Positions 1 through 11,022 of a stretch of DNA of 64,000 nt are shown in pieces. Source of the stretch: Ariolimax columbianus. Taxonomy: Eukaryota > Mollusca > Gastropoda > Stylommatophora > Arionidae. How positions within the stretch are numbered: the stretch's first letter is position 1; every line of letters starts with the position of its first letter. A model generated the notes under the pieces. It saw only the letters and a program-made list of their open reading frames with translations, was not told the DNA's origin and made no database searches. The stretch is taken from positions 127,158,974 to 127,222,973 of the forward strand of contig JAVGWX010000003.1 in the NCBI GenBank assembly GCA_036924085.1. The letters run 5' to 3'. A program made the position numbers and the translations under genes.

Positions 1-120
1 TCAGGGAGAACTGTGTGGAAGTGAGGTTAGGGGTCTTGGCCAGTATTTTACATGACCCCGACTAAGAAGTCGGATCAGTATGTTTTGCATGACCAGACGT
101 TAGTCTCCTTTCCCCATCTC
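1..120 (-). mobile_element. fragment of SINE-like family C
   Basis: The phrase GGTCTTGGCCAGTATTTTAC with nearby 'TGACC' spacing recurs (as its reverse complement, ATACTGACCAAGACC) at 35.7, 38.9 and 57.3 kb. It is cut by the window edge, and family identity is loose. Confidence 0.4.
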
Positions 121-165
121 ATTACATAAATAATTCAAATATCATCACATTTAAAATGTTAGTTC

Positions 166-1717
166 TTCTTCTTCTTCGTACGCTGTCAGATGTCAACTTG
201 AATTTGTTCGAAGAAAGCAGCTGTCATACTGAGGCTGTCGACACTGCCATAGAGCTTGTCTAGTGTTGCCACTGGTCATGGCCACATGTGCTTTCTCTGG
301 TCCTCGTATGTCGGGCAATTTTGCAGCAGATGTTCAGCGGTCATTTTCCCCGTACCACAGGTGCATTCGTCAGTGCCACCTATCTTCAGTTTATTGAATA
401 GATGGTACCTCAGTCTGTTGTGGCCTGTGCGACGTCTGAAGATCACGGCCTGCTCTCTTCTGTTCAACTGGTAGTAAACATCATTTTTTGTGTAGCCAGT
501 ATGTTCTGTTTCCCATTTGGCCATGTATCTGGCCCTAATAAACCTTTTGGACTCTTCGTAGGTCACACTAGAATCTGGTTTTGGTAGTCTTGCACCTTCT
601 TTTGCCAGTCTGTCTGCCTCCTTGTTGCCTTGGATGTTACAGTGGGATGGAACCCACTGTACCACTACTCTTTTTGGTGCAGACTGCTGGCATAGTTGAC
701 AGAGTACTGCTCTTAAATCATTAAGTTAAGTATTTTTCTGGCTTTTTAGTGCTGTAACCACGGCCAGAGCATCTCTAAACAGGACTATCTGGCTTTCATT
801 GCTTTTGCCTGTCAGCATTGCTTTTACTGCAGCCTTCAGTGCCTCTGCCTCCGTTCTGAAATTGCTTGAGAATTTTCCATTTGCCACTGACAGTGTTATT
901 TTTCTACCATTTGTTAGGCTCAGGAATACCCCTCCCCCTCCATTCTGTGTTGTATTTGTTACAGAACCGTCGGTGCATGCATGGGTCCAGTCCATGCTTG
1001 GGTAGTTTTCCGCTATGTACCTCGGGATAATGTCTCTTCTTTCTTTTTCATCCTGGCTGTTCTTGTTTCCAATACCTGGTATATTTTCTACCACCTCCAG
1101 AATGATATGCTGCTTCCATGTGGGTTTGCGTACAGTAGGGATGGGCTTTTGTGTTGTTATTTCTGCAAAGTTTCTCCGCTTTAGTTTCCCTTTTCCAAAT
1201 CTATTTAGTTTCTGATGCATTGGATGGTCTGTCAGTCTTCTGAGTTTCTCTGCTTGCTGTTGGGCTCTGCAGTCTCTTCTGTCGGTCATGGATTGCAGAT
1301 TTGTAATCTTTTCAAGTTCTACAATTGGCGCTGACTTCATGCCTCCTGTTATAATTCTCATGGCTTGGTTTTGAAGTTTGCTAATTTTATCAAAGTTCGC
1401 CTTTGCTGCTATTGCCCATGCCGCAGTGCCATACTCGAGAACTGGTCTCACTCTTCCAGTGTACAGTTTCTTCAGTATTCTTTCGTCTGCTCCCCAGCTT
1501 GTGCCAGCAAGTTTCCTCATGATTGCCATTCTTTGTCTGGCTCTCATTCGTTCTCTCAATCTGACTTTTCCATGTCATGTGCCGATCAAATGTGATGCCC
1601 AAGTAGTTTGGGTTGTCATTTGGCCGCAGATATTTGCCGTTAAGACTTATTTTGGTGTTCTGTGGTTTATTTGAAAGCGAGAATATCGTACATGTTGTTT
1701 TTTCTTCATTTATTTTG
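166..1717 (-). mobile_element. RNase H-bearing LINE, 5'-truncated copy 1
   Basis: Read on the minus strand this is the C-terminal part of a LINE polyprotein. It runs from the RT thumb (NPNYLGITFDRHMTWKSQI, KLYTGRVRPVLEYGTAAW) into an RNase H domain (MDWTHACTDGSVTN, TEAEALKAAV, DALAVVTALKS, VQWVPSHCNIQGNKEADRLA) and a C-terminal Cys/His motif (CTCGTGKMTAEHLLQNC). It ends in a (GAA)n tail adjoining 166. Flanks repeat AAAATGTTAGTTC at 153-165 and 1718-1730, a 13-bp TSD. Frameshifts near 726 and 1390-1560 break it. It belongs to the RNase H-containing I/Nimb-like LINEs by domain order. Confidence 0.9.
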
Positions 1718-1801
1718 AAAATGTTAGTTCAAATCTCATCATAAATCTCATCCATCAGTAATGATACAAAAATGTTATCACATATAGAACAATACACTTA
1801 C

Positions 1802-1900
1802 TGTGTTTTTTCACATGAATGAGTTGCTGCAGACATTCTCCTCTTAAGCTGTTCATACTTCTCCATTCCGTCAGTTGAATTCTCAGCTTCTACACCACCA
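1802..1900 (-). CDS. unidentified gene, exon 6 (last in window)
   Basis: Acceptor TCATCTTTCAG|TGG, donor AACA|GTAAGTG, 99 nt. Only the phase-2 entry is open, and it reads GGVEAENSTDGMEKYEQLKR then RMSAATHSCEKT, a charged, probably helical segment. It joins exon 5 as HVTF-GGVEAEN. It lies 71 bp from a LINE insertion. Confidence 0.62.
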
Positions 1901-4900
1901 CTGAAAGATGAATATAATATAAACAAGTAACAAGACATCTAACAATCAGAAATGGAAGAAAGTCTCGTTCTTAAAAGCTGATATAAAATACACAAGATCA
2001 TAAATTAAGGGGACAAAAAGGATCCCATATGAGATATCACTTGAAGAAGGTGTAGACTATTTGTTTGTATGCTTAAAAAATGAATGCTTTATCATTACTG
2101 AGAAGGGTCAAATAAGCAGCAGAGTAAATGAGCTGACCGCAGTCAGCTACGCATGGCTGGTCGCTTGCATCAGGATTAGCAAACCAGAGCTGACCAAGAC
2201 TTTATTCCGGAAACTAGCCGCACTAGTGTATTCTTGCTAAGAGAATAGGGGTCACAGCGAGAAGGCAAACCTGGTAACCACAAAAGCTTGCTCAAATCAG
2301 ATGTGTCAGGTTGAAAAGCACAGATATGGCAGTCTCACAGTAAACTATGATGCAATGTCACAACGTCCTCTTCAGGAGGAATGCCAAAGACGAAGAAGAT
2401 TATGTAAGTCAGGATCAAGTGAAACATTCAGATGAAGCCCCTCTCACTTCCAAGCAGCTCTCTCTAGAAACATGTCAGTCCCGCTAATGAGGTGGGGATT
2501 GTTACTGTGATCCCCTTAGTGGTGAGCTTAGTGAGAAGCCCCACATTGCGCTACAACCAGGAAGACTCCGGTCAACTTTTTCAAGTATGCCTCAGGATGT
2601 GAGGAGAGCTACTGAAACCTACCGCTAAAGATTACTGAACTAACACATAGTGAACGTTATTTGATGTGAAAATAATTTTCTTTCAGCAATGCTTTTGAGC
2701 CATACTGTTCATACCTACATCGTTAATTTTTAAAATGACTGTACTTAAACAGCATTTAGAACAAGCATTAACCATACATACAAATATAACTTTGTCAATA
2801 TCTTTAATAGGTAATTAGACAATACAAGTCAAGATATTATGATATAGAAAAATAGGTAGATAATATTGCAAAAAGTAAGAAAGACAGAAACAGACAAGAG
2901 ACAAAATGTGTGAAAAACAAAGACAGAAAAACCAACGACAACAAATTATTTACAAAGTCACATGTCTCTCTGTCTTCTGTGGATATCTTGAAAGCAACTG
3001 GTCAGAGCCATGGGTCACTGCCTAAATAGAACATAACATTTCAGAACTTTAATATTGTAAGCATTTGAACAAACAATGACAAGTTAATTATACCCATAAA
3101 CAGATTTCTTTTCCTCAAATAAAAAAGGAAGCAAATGAGCAAAATAGTAACATGCCAGCCCTTCTTTATTTTTTCATTAAAGCGTTGTTATTGAGTTTTG
3201 TTCATCTTGGCGAGGTACAATTAGAGGATGTCAATGAGTACATCTATCTTGGATGCCTTCTCAATATGGAGAGCAGCCTGGAACCTGAACTGACAAGACG
3301 TCGCCGCACAGGTTGGGGAGCCTTCTCGTCTATTAACACGATCCTGAATGATTGTTATGACCAGGACCTACAAGCATCCCTCTTCAATTCCACTGCACTC
3401 CCTTTGATGTACTACGGTGCTGAGATGTGGACACTAACAAAATCACTAGAGGAGAAATTTAGAGTGACCCAGTCCTCCTTGAGAGACATTTGGTCAGAAT
3501 CACTCTCCGGAACCAACGTTTGCAAGGTCTCCACAATTCCGACATAAGACGATTGTCCCTGGTAAATGATGTGGTAATCCATGCAGACAAAACATAGATG
3601 GGCAGGTCACATGTTATGACAAAACGATCGTCGATGGAACACGGAAATAAACAGCAGTCTGGTACTCCTGAGATAAGAAGAGACCACGGGGAAGACCTCC
3701 AATGCGTTGGTCCCCATGTTGTATGCTGCAACATCCGAGATGCCTCTACAGGAGTACTTACACATACTGAGCTTCTGTGGCCTAAGACGGGATCTGATGG
3801 AGATGAAGTTGGGAGCTGCAGCTATGCTGAGGAATGGGTCATCAAGATCAAGAAGATCAATATTCACTGCTTAGCTCCCACTGGGAAATTAGATTGCTTG
3901 TGAATGTGTAACTTTGATGTTTTGACTGAGTAAATTACCATTTATTTTATCTACACAGTCTCTTTACTTGTTTATTATTTAAACGTGTGTATGATTTTTT
4001 TTTAATTTAAAAAATGTATATGTAGGTCAACATAATTTTAATACATGGTAAAGTAAAAGACTCAGATGATCATCATTACACAAATAGTTTGTAACCAGAG
4101 CTGACCAAGACCTTATTCTGTCTCCATGTGATGACCATAATAGTTTGTAACCAGAGCTGACCAAGACCTTATTCTGTCTCCATGTGATGACCATAGAAAT
4201 AGGCTGCACTTATGAAGTCGGGCTAAGAGAATAGGGATTACAGTGGGAAGACAAACCTGTTACTCAAAAAAGCCAGCTGAAAGCAGACTATGAAAAGGCC
4301 TTTGACAGTATTGAGATTGATGCCGTAATAAATGCCCTAAGAAACCAGGGCATACCCAAAAATTACACTATGTTGATCGAGGAAATAAACGTAGGCTGCA
4401 GTACGGACATTACTCTTTACCACCGCTCAATAACTGTTCCACTAGCAAGAGGAGTGCGGCAGATCGACACAATTTCTCCAAAGTTTTTCACTGCTGCGCT
4501 TGAGGACATCTCCCAACAGGTGAGTTGGGCTGATAGAGGCATAAATATAGATGGGAAAGGCTCACCCACCTAAGCCTTGCCAATAACATTGTGTTCATCA
4601 GCCACACGACTGAGGAGGCACAACACTCCCTGAACAAACTAGATGAGGTTGGTAGAGGTGTCGGAATAAGGATGAACAAAAAGAAAACGCAATGTCTCCA
4701 AAACACTTACTGCCGCAAATTCTAGATCAAGCTGGAAAACAAGCCTTTCAAAGATGTCAGTTCCTACATATACTTAGGGCAAGAAATAAATGCCACCCAA
4801 ACCTTAGACCGAGAAATCTCAAGACAAAGAGCTGCAGCCTGGTTTAGCTTTAATACCATGAAGCCTATACTCCTGCAGCTGAAAGACACCATGGCAAGCG

Positions 4901-7900
4901 CGCACCCTTTCAATTCTGCGGTCATATCAGCAATGATCTACGGAGTTACCCAGCGAGTGATGGAAAGATGCGTCCTTGGGATCTCGATCAGAGATCAAAT
5001 TCACAATACAGAAATGAGAGAACACACTCTATTTCGAGACGTCGTGGTCTTGCAAATGCCACTGGGCTGGTCACATGGTGTGTATGCTAGATAACAGATG
5101 GACACTCAGGATGATGTTTTGGTGGATATATGGTTATACACGCCATGCGGCTGCCCACCCAAATGATGGCGAGATGGTCTGCTGAGAGACCTAGGTCCGA
5201 AATGGTACGACACTGCGAAAGATTGGACTGCATACAGGACATTGTTGGCTACCTCGCATATGGCACACCTGCCAGACTGAAGTCGAGGATATTGTATATT
5301 GAAATCAGATGTGTAGGGCCAAAAGAAGCAGATTTGGTAGCCTCGCTGTAAACTACAATACAATGTGACGTCCTTTCCAGGACGAATGCTGAAGAAGAAT
5401 ATTACTTTCAAAAGTTATATGCTTATATGGATAATGGGGGTCTGGATTTTGGGCACAAGGAATAGTAATAGCCCCATGCACTAGAGAATGACTAAGGAGG
5501 GTTTTACATGGAACTAACATCCCTCAAAAAGCCAAACAAATTTACTACAGAAATAACTAACAGTTTGTCCTCAGCTGACCTGTGGTTTGTCTAGAGTACA
5601 GCCATTTTTAAGTCCAGCTCTGATCAAGAGTTTTGGTCTAAATACCAACTTTCTTTTAAATGGCCAATATGCCTTGAAAAACAAAAATAACCATTTCTGG
5701 TTGAAAGATAAATACCTTTAACTTGTTGTTTGGAATGCCCACAATGAGTGGGCATAGATCCTAAATAATTTATATATATATATATCTCAAGAACAAAATT
5801 GGTCCCAAAACTGAGCTTTGTGACACTCCACTTTTTATCTCACACCACTCAAAGCCCATCTTATTTATGCACACTCTCTGCCTTTTTCTCGTAACCAATT
5901 TTCTATCCATTTGGCAACTTTGCCACAGATTCCGTGTGATTTTAATTCCCCAAAACAATCTTTGATGAGATACTCTATTGCAGGTCTTTGCAAAATATAG
6001 ATTTTTGCCCTTTTTGAACAAGGGGATCACTCCTGCATTTTTCCAATCCCCTGGAACAATCCCCCTCACAAGTAATTGAGAACATAATATAGCCAATGGT
6101 TTTGCTAACAGGTCTCTAATTTCAAACAGCAATTTTGGATGAATACCATTTTGACCCTGCCATTTATCCACTTTCAACCCCTTCAATCATTTAAAAACCA
6201 TTTTCTCCGTAATGCAGACTGATCTTAAATCCTCTGTATCCATGTCCCTTTTGAAAATATCTATGGGCTCTGGGATCTTGGCGCTGTCTTCTTTTTACCA
6301 AAGAGAAATTTTACCTGTTCTAACATCATCAGATTGAAATCACAACTGTAAGAGTTCATGGAGCATTTTCAGCCCATAATGGGCTACTTTTGTAAAACTT
6401 GATAGGTGTGATGTATTCTCTTTTTTTATCATTTGTATCTTCCATTGCCATACTTATAAAGAAACTGTGTTGTAACATAGTAAATGTTTGTCTCTAATTG
6501 CATACAAATTCATTATAATATAAACTGTAACAATACTGATGACTTTAAATCAAAATCAGTTACCAGGCTAAACTAAATAATGAATCTGGATATAATATTG
6601 CCAGCTAATACATTCCAACCTTCCACTCTTGTCTTGTTGGGTTGCAGCTTTTAGCATTTCTCTGATACAAAAGAATCTCTGATTTGTCACCAACTGCTAA
6701 TGCGGGAGGCCACTGTTTAGGCCGTAAAATGATATCCCAGGGTACATCTTCATAGCCTCTAAAATTGGACAAAAAGCACACCAAAATGGCAAGTAGAGCT
6801 TAAATTATTATGAGAAATGTTATCATGGCTTCAAAGAAATCTATGGCATTATCATTACTTTCATTAGTGTGGTACATCAGCAAATGTTTATGAAATCAAT
6901 TGTACAATATCATACTGCATGTCATAAGAAAAATATATAGCTGATCGGGCAATCACATCTCTGCACAAAGTCAATCTCTAAAGTTCTGTATTGATTCTGG
7001 TGTTGCTTCTTCCCACGCCATAGTGTCAAGTTGTTCATTATCTTTGACTTCTTCATCTTCTCATGCCATTTTGTCAACTGTTTCATTAAATGTTCTTTGA
7101 CTTCCTCTTCGTTTCATGCCATTTTGTCAACTGTTTCATTAAATTTGATCTTTGACTTCCTCTTCTTCCCATGTCATAGTGTCAAGTTGTTCATTATCTT
7201 TGACTTCTTCATCTTCTCATGCCATTTTGTCAACTGTTTCATTAAATGTTCTTTGACTTCCTCTTCGTTTCATGCCATTTTGTCAACTGTTTCATTAAAT
7301 TTGATCTTTGACTTCCTCTTCTTCCCATGTCATAGTGTAAAGTTTTTAATTATCTTTGCTCTTTTTCCTCTTCTTCTCATGCCTTTTTAAAAACTATTTC
7401 ATTAAATTTGCTCTCTGACGTGCTCTTTTTCTCATGTTATTAATAAAAATATCCTTGATCTTTTGGCCTCCTCTTCTTGTCAAACAATAGTGACATTTGT
7501 TTTCTGTTTGTTTAGGCTGAGTGCTAGTCCTAGTTTCGTTCTACAATTATATCTAACATGGTCTATAAATCATGTTAATTTGTTCTTATTAGTAAGTACT
7601 GTGCCAATAGTATTTTGCAAGTCCTTTGAAAGTAGACTCTACCTTGTATTTCTGGTTTGTCTTAGATTCTTCTCATAATGTTTTCAATAGAAAATGTTGA
7701 ATACAGATGCCCAACTCTTTCTTTTATTGCTCAGTTTGTATTTATATCAATGCCCAAATACCAACATTTGTCAAAATCTCAAAATAATTAGATATCATAT
7801 AACATCTATTAAAACACTAAAGTATAAAAAAAACTTGCTAAAATCACAAGTATAAACTAAGTTGTTTTGCATAGTGCAAACTTCTTTGGCCACAAGTACA

Positions 7901-10900
7901 ATCATTAAAACCACAGAGAACTTGTTTAAATATCAGTGCACATGTGGCAGTATAAAATATTTGGCATCCATGCCTTAGCTCATGTGCAGCACTAAAAAAA
8001 ACCTACAAACTGAAAAGGACTGCACTTTGCACTTGTTAAATATAACAATCTGAATCTCACTGAGCTCAAGATAAACAATATATGGAACTCATAAATAGTA
8101 CCTCTGTGTAGAAGCTCCATACATGTACTTGACAGCCAACTTGTCCTCAATGCTCTGATTTTGATCGTTTATTACAGATGTCTGATAGAGAAGAAGCAAT
8201 ATGTATTAAAATGTTAACAACAAATATTCCAACAAGTCCTTAGCTTCTTCTTTTTTCTTTTGTCCTACTGCTCTTATCATGAGTCGTCTCAGAGAGGCGG
8301 GATGCATAGGTTTCTTGTTATCGCCAGGTAGAAAGCTTATGATGTCGTTAGGTGGAAATTCATGAGAGTGTTAGAGATAGCCTCAAGCCACTGACTTTGA
8401 CGCCTGCCCCTTGCTCGTGGCCCAGATACCTGCATATGAATATGATATGCTCTTGATTAGGTTGGTCATAATGCATTCTGATTAAATGACTAAACCCCTT
8501 GACTTTTTGGGCATCTACACCGCCGCTATCTTCCTGTAATCAGACTGACTGTAGTCAGACAGTCCTAAGGGATCAAGATGCTGAGCAGTGCATGAGCTGC
8601 AGTGATCAGCGACCCATAGCTGACTGCTAGCGCCAGGGCCAGCGAACCAGAGTTGCCAAGACCCTTCTACACCTCCACGTAGTGATCCTGGATAACAGGC
8701 TGCAGCAGGGCAGACTGGCTAAGGAGAAGGGATCGAATAGGGAATGCTAACCCGGTACTCAAAAAATGCTTGCTGAAGTCGGATGTGTTGGACCGAAAGG
8801 TGCAAATATCGCAGTCAAGCTGTAAACTACAACACAACGCATTCCGTTCACTGGACTACATTCTGATACTTAAGCCCTTTCAGGGTTTGGTAGCGGGAGA
8901 TTGAGAATGAACGCAGAAGAAGAAGAAGACAGTCCTAAGATTTGTATGTCATGATCCTCCATGAAGGAGACCGTCTCTGTGATTTTCAGTGCTAGGTTGC
9001 ACACATTGAAAGTAGTAACTTTGTATGTTAGCTAAATGTCTGTGTCCTTCCCCTTCACCTTGGTTGTCGATTTCATCATACGCATACTTCCTACCTGCGG
9101 TACCTGTTTACTTGAGCATTTAAAAAAAAAGAAAAGTCCTTAGCAAAATAACTAAGAAAGAGAATATTGAAGTATTCACATCACATCACCCTTGGCGTCA
9201 ATCCGACAGATATGCCATATGTGAGGAAGCCAACAACATTTTGTATGCATCCTGATCCTTTGCTGCGCTGTGTCGGAGCGGACCTAGATCTTTTGTCAAA
9301 TCATCCCGTCACCACATAGGTCGGCAACCCTGTGGATGTGTATAACATAAAGCCAACAAAACGTTGTTTAACGTGTCCATCTGTTATCCTGCATGCTTAC
9401 CACATGACCAGTGATAATGCTGTTTCTTCAATGTTCCAAAATAGAGTGACATGTCAATTTTTTTCATTTTGGGTCCCTTATCAATATTTTCAGTAAATGC
9501 CATTCCATAGCTCGTTGAGTAGCTCTGAGCTTTTCAGCATCTGATTTGAGCAATTGCAACACTTTACAGCCATAAATCATTGAAATATTATGCAGAACTA
9601 ATGCTGCTGGATAGATGCAAATCATGGACAATGGGATTCTCAAAAAGAACTTGGGTAGGTGGTATTCAAATAATTCTAAATATGGACGAAGCAACAGACG
9701 TTAAGAAACACAACTATAAAAACTGCATTTTCAACTGACATTTTATAACACAAATATACAGAAAATTGAAACTAAGTTAAACTATACCTGAATTGCCACA
9801 TGCAGAAAGACCATATCAAATCATCCAGTGAATAGAAGACTGAAAAGATATGAATATGGTCCAGGCAAAGTAGAGAAAAGCTGCTTTGCACAAAAAGCAG
9901 GAACAGCTGCAATCGTTATAGTGGTAAATAAAGATCAAACTAGAGTCAAGAAAGTATCTTTATCAATCACAGTTCAAAGAAAGTATCCCTTTCAGTGATA
10001 GTTACCATCAGAAATCATAAAAACAACGAATTAGATTGACTCTTGGAAGAACTACAGAAACTAGTTCAAAGGATTACTGCCAAATGCAAGACACATGGAA
10101 ATGAGGCTGCAGATAGATTTTGAAAAAGTGTCACTGTGACCATTATCATGTTTGAAATTACAAGAAAAATGTATACTAAATGATACAATGAATATATAAC
10201 TAATGAGAAATAATACCTGTGGCCAACTTGTTAAGTCCTTCACTTTTCTTGGGTCTTCATCACTAGTCCAGCCTGAAATTAAAAGACAATTTTAGAAATG
10301 GCCAAGGTTATTATGATAACATTTTGGTTGTGCCATAAGCAATTTTTGGGAATATCTTTTCAAATACAGAGCTTTACTTAACTGCAACTCAGTATATCAC
10401 AATTTGTAATTGTTATTTCTTTTCTAAAAGAACGAAAAATATGCTGTTTAAAAGTTCATTTACAATCAATTACACCGATACTCATTAGCTATAAATTGAA
10501 GCAAAATTACTAACCACCAAGCTTAGTTTTAATCCACACATCTAGTGTCTTCCGACTATTCCAAGCTGTTGGGGACCCCGGACACCATGTGCCTAGGCGT
10601 TTTAACTCAAATAGAGTTGCTGGTATGTTCTGTATTTTTTCATGGCTTTTTGGAGTCATGGACTGAGGCGTGTGATTCAACTGGACCATGGACTGCACGT
10701 GTGTGTGCTCATTATTTATACTATCTACATTACAACCTGTGCCAACAAATCCAGATGTAGGATCGATTAAACTGTCATATATCCTATGAGGAGCTATAGG
10801 TCGGAGTTCTCCTTGATCATTCCATCTAGAACAATTAGTTATAATGTTTACATTTCCTTGGCAAGAATTGAAGCTGTATCTGCCTTTCAAAGAAGGAAAT

Positions 10901-11022
10901 TTCGTGTGTCTCAGACGTCTATTTTCTTCAATTTTTTGTAAGGCATTTTCAAAGTCCGGCTTTAAACTCTGAGAAGTAGCACTTGATAAGCTAGTGGTAC
11001 CACCGGTATCCATCTCGGGCAT
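1802..11022 (-). CDS. unidentified multi-exon protein gene, six exons, 3' end beyond window
   Basis: Joined on the minus strand: 11022-10518, 10272-10217, 8181-8102, 6758-6620, 3021-2954, 1900-1802. All junctions are GT/AG and phases agree (1, 0, 2, 0, 2, 2), giving about 325 residues before the left edge. The protein has no signal peptide or membrane segment. It is polar, with a Trp/Pro-rich middle (WNSRKTLDVWIKTKLGW, VKDLTSWPQ, YEDVPWDIILRPKQWPP) and KSEILLYQ. The short Trp/Pro/Tyr motifs and the KSEILL string are weakly reminiscent of ciliary microtubule-associated proteins. I do not recognise the family and this is speculative. It starts 5.6 kb from DPY19L and points the other way. Confidence 0.72.
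2110..2405 (+). mobile_element. SINE-like family B copy
   Basis: It contains the family marks in order: GAGCTGACCGCAGTC, CCAGAGCTGACCAAGAC, GGCAAACCTGGTA, CAGATGTGTCAGG, GTAAACTATGATGCAATGTC and CGTCCTCTTCAGGAGGAATG, followed by GAAGAAG. Confidence 0.72.
2406..2640 (+). mobile_element. SINE-like family C copy
   Basis: AGTGAGAAGCCCCACATTGCGCT and the following AAGTATGCCTCAGGATGTGAG are shared in order with 38.99-39.1 kb. It directly follows the family B copy, so it may be a composite. Confidence 0.45.
2954..3021 (-). CDS. unidentified gene, exon 5
   Basis: Acceptor TTCTATTTAG|GCAGTG, phase 0. It encodes AVTHGSDQLLSRYPQKTERH and VT. A donor ACTTT|GTAAAT leaves phase 2 and fits exon 6. Without splicing the frame ends one codon later at TAA (2952-2950), so this could instead be the terminal exon. 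Confidence 0.65.
3190..3800 (+). mobile_element. RTE-like LINE fragment (RT C-terminal region)
   Basis: The reading NEYIYLGCLLNM, RRRRTGWGAFSSINTIL, ASLFNSTALPLMYYGAEMWT and KSLEEKFRVTQ is the standard post-catalytic region of RTE-type endonuclease-RT proteins. Continuation through frame breaks reaches KKRPRGRPPMRWS at about 3680-3710. It has no catalytic core and is a dead fragment. Confidence 0.8.
4079..5399 (+). mobile_element. SINE-like family B copy split by an RTE-like LINE
   Basis: The family B head (CCAGAGCTGACCAAGACC through GACAAACCTGTTACTC) occupies 4090-4282, and its tail (CAGATGTGTAGGGCC, CTCGCTGTAAACTACAATAC, CCAGGACGAATGCTGAAGAA) resumes at 5300. A roughly 50-bp segment of the head is duplicated in tandem (4090-4195). 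The unit TGAAA is present at both breakpoints (4278-4282 and 5300-5304). Confidence 0.7.
4283..5299 (+). mobile_element. RTE-like LINE fragment inside SINE B, RT active site mutated
   Basis: RT motifs are visible: DYEKAFDSIEIDAVINAL, GVRQIDTISPKFFTAALEDI, GINIDGK. The catalytic box reads LANNIVFISHT where the family has FADDIVLISH, so both aspartates are lost. The thumb region YIYLGQEINATQTLDREISR and RCVLGISIRDQIHN follows after frameshifts. Confidence 0.82.
5790..6300 (-). mobile_element. CR1-like LINE RT fragment
   Basis: Minus-strand reading gives NGIHPKLLFEIRDLLAKPLA, GIVPGDWKNAGVIPLFKKGK and then SGVSQSSVLGPILFL. This is the order of CR1/Jockey-type RT motifs, with a deletion between them. 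It is the same family as 60.1-61.1 kb. Confidence 0.85.
6620..6758 (-). CDS. unidentified gene, exon 4
   Basis: Acceptor CCAATTTTAG|AGGC, donor TGGAAG|GTTGGA, 139 nt, phase 2 in and 0 out. It encodes GYEDVPWDIILRPKQWPPAL followed by AVGDKSEILLYQR and NPTRQEWK. If unspliced, the frame would stop four codons later (VGMY stop). Splicing is preferred because exon 5 fits. Confidence 0.78.
7010..7450. repeat. 156-bp minisatellite with internal ~50-bp subunits
   Basis: TAGTGTCAAG recurs at 7021, 7177 and (as TAGTGTAAAG) 7333, a period of exactly 156 bp over about 2.8 units. Each unit holds three variants of a CATGCCATTTTGTCAACTG / CTTTGACTTCCTCTTC module. Because 156 is a multiple of three, frames stay open through the array, but it does not look like a gene. 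It lies in the intron between exons 3 and 4 of the minus-strand gene. Confidence 0.85.
8102..8181 (-). CDS. unidentified gene, exon 3
   Basis: Acceptor TTCTCTATCAG|ACATCT, donor CAGAG|GTACTA, 80 nt, phase 0 in and 2 out. It encodes TSVINDQNQSIEDKLAVKYM followed by YGASTQ. Confidence 0.77.
8230..8556 (-). mobile_element. LINE C-terminal fragment
   Basis: Minus-strand reading GVDAQKVKGFSHLIRMHYDQ followed by PNQEHIIF matches the post-RT 'KWFGHLxRMHxDQP' segment of endonuclease-type LINEs. The same segment is at 26.4-26.7 kb. Confidence 0.6.
8570..8926 (+). mobile_element. SINE-like family A, full-length copy
   Basis: It starts GGATCAAGATGCTGAGCAG and ends GAATGAACGCAG(AAG)n. The 13-bp AGACAGTCCTAAG flanks it at 8557-8569 and 8927-8939. 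Middle marks are CTGGATAACAGGCTGCAG, GAAGTCGGATGTGTTGGACC and CCCTTTCAGGGTTTGGTAGC. I could not find clear pol III A/B boxes, so the origin of the head is unknown. Confidence 0.85.
9190..9710 (-). mobile_element. RTE-like LINE C-terminal fragment
   Basis: Minus-strand readings VLQLLKSDAEKLRATQRAME, WHLLKILIRD and later SSHMAYLSD correspond to the thumb and C-terminal region also seen at 4.9-5.3 kb. Frames are broken. Confidence 0.68.
10217..10272 (-). CDS. unidentified gene, exon 2
   Basis: Acceptor TTTAATTTCAG|GC, donor CCACAG|GTATTA, 56 nt, phase 1 in and 0 out. It encodes WTSDEDPRKVKDLTSWPQ. Joined to exon 1 it reads KTKLGWTSDEDPRK. Confidence 0.78.
10518..11022 (-). CDS. unidentified gene, exon 1
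   Basis: Start CAATGCCC (A at -3) begins MPEMDTGGTTSLSS. An alternative upstream ATG at 11070 adds 16 residues. The exon holds 168 codons plus 1 nt and ends KTKL-G at donor CTTG|GTGGTT. It includes a basic, helix-prone stretch (FENALQKIEENRRLRHTKFP) and LFELKRLGTWCPGSPTAWNS. The length of uninterrupted frame in this AT-rich region, plus the phase match to exon 2, supports it being real. Confidence 0.8.

Noticed and set aside
6605..6620. Stop codon after VGMY as the end of the unidentified gene
   Set aside because: A donor AAG|GTTGGA just before it joins exon 5 in phase with a good acceptor. Intron retention remains possible but less likely.
7031..7390. 119-residue plus-strand repeat protein
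   Set aside because: Produced by the 156-bp minisatellite. There are no splice sites, start context or family match, and the composition is of low complexity.
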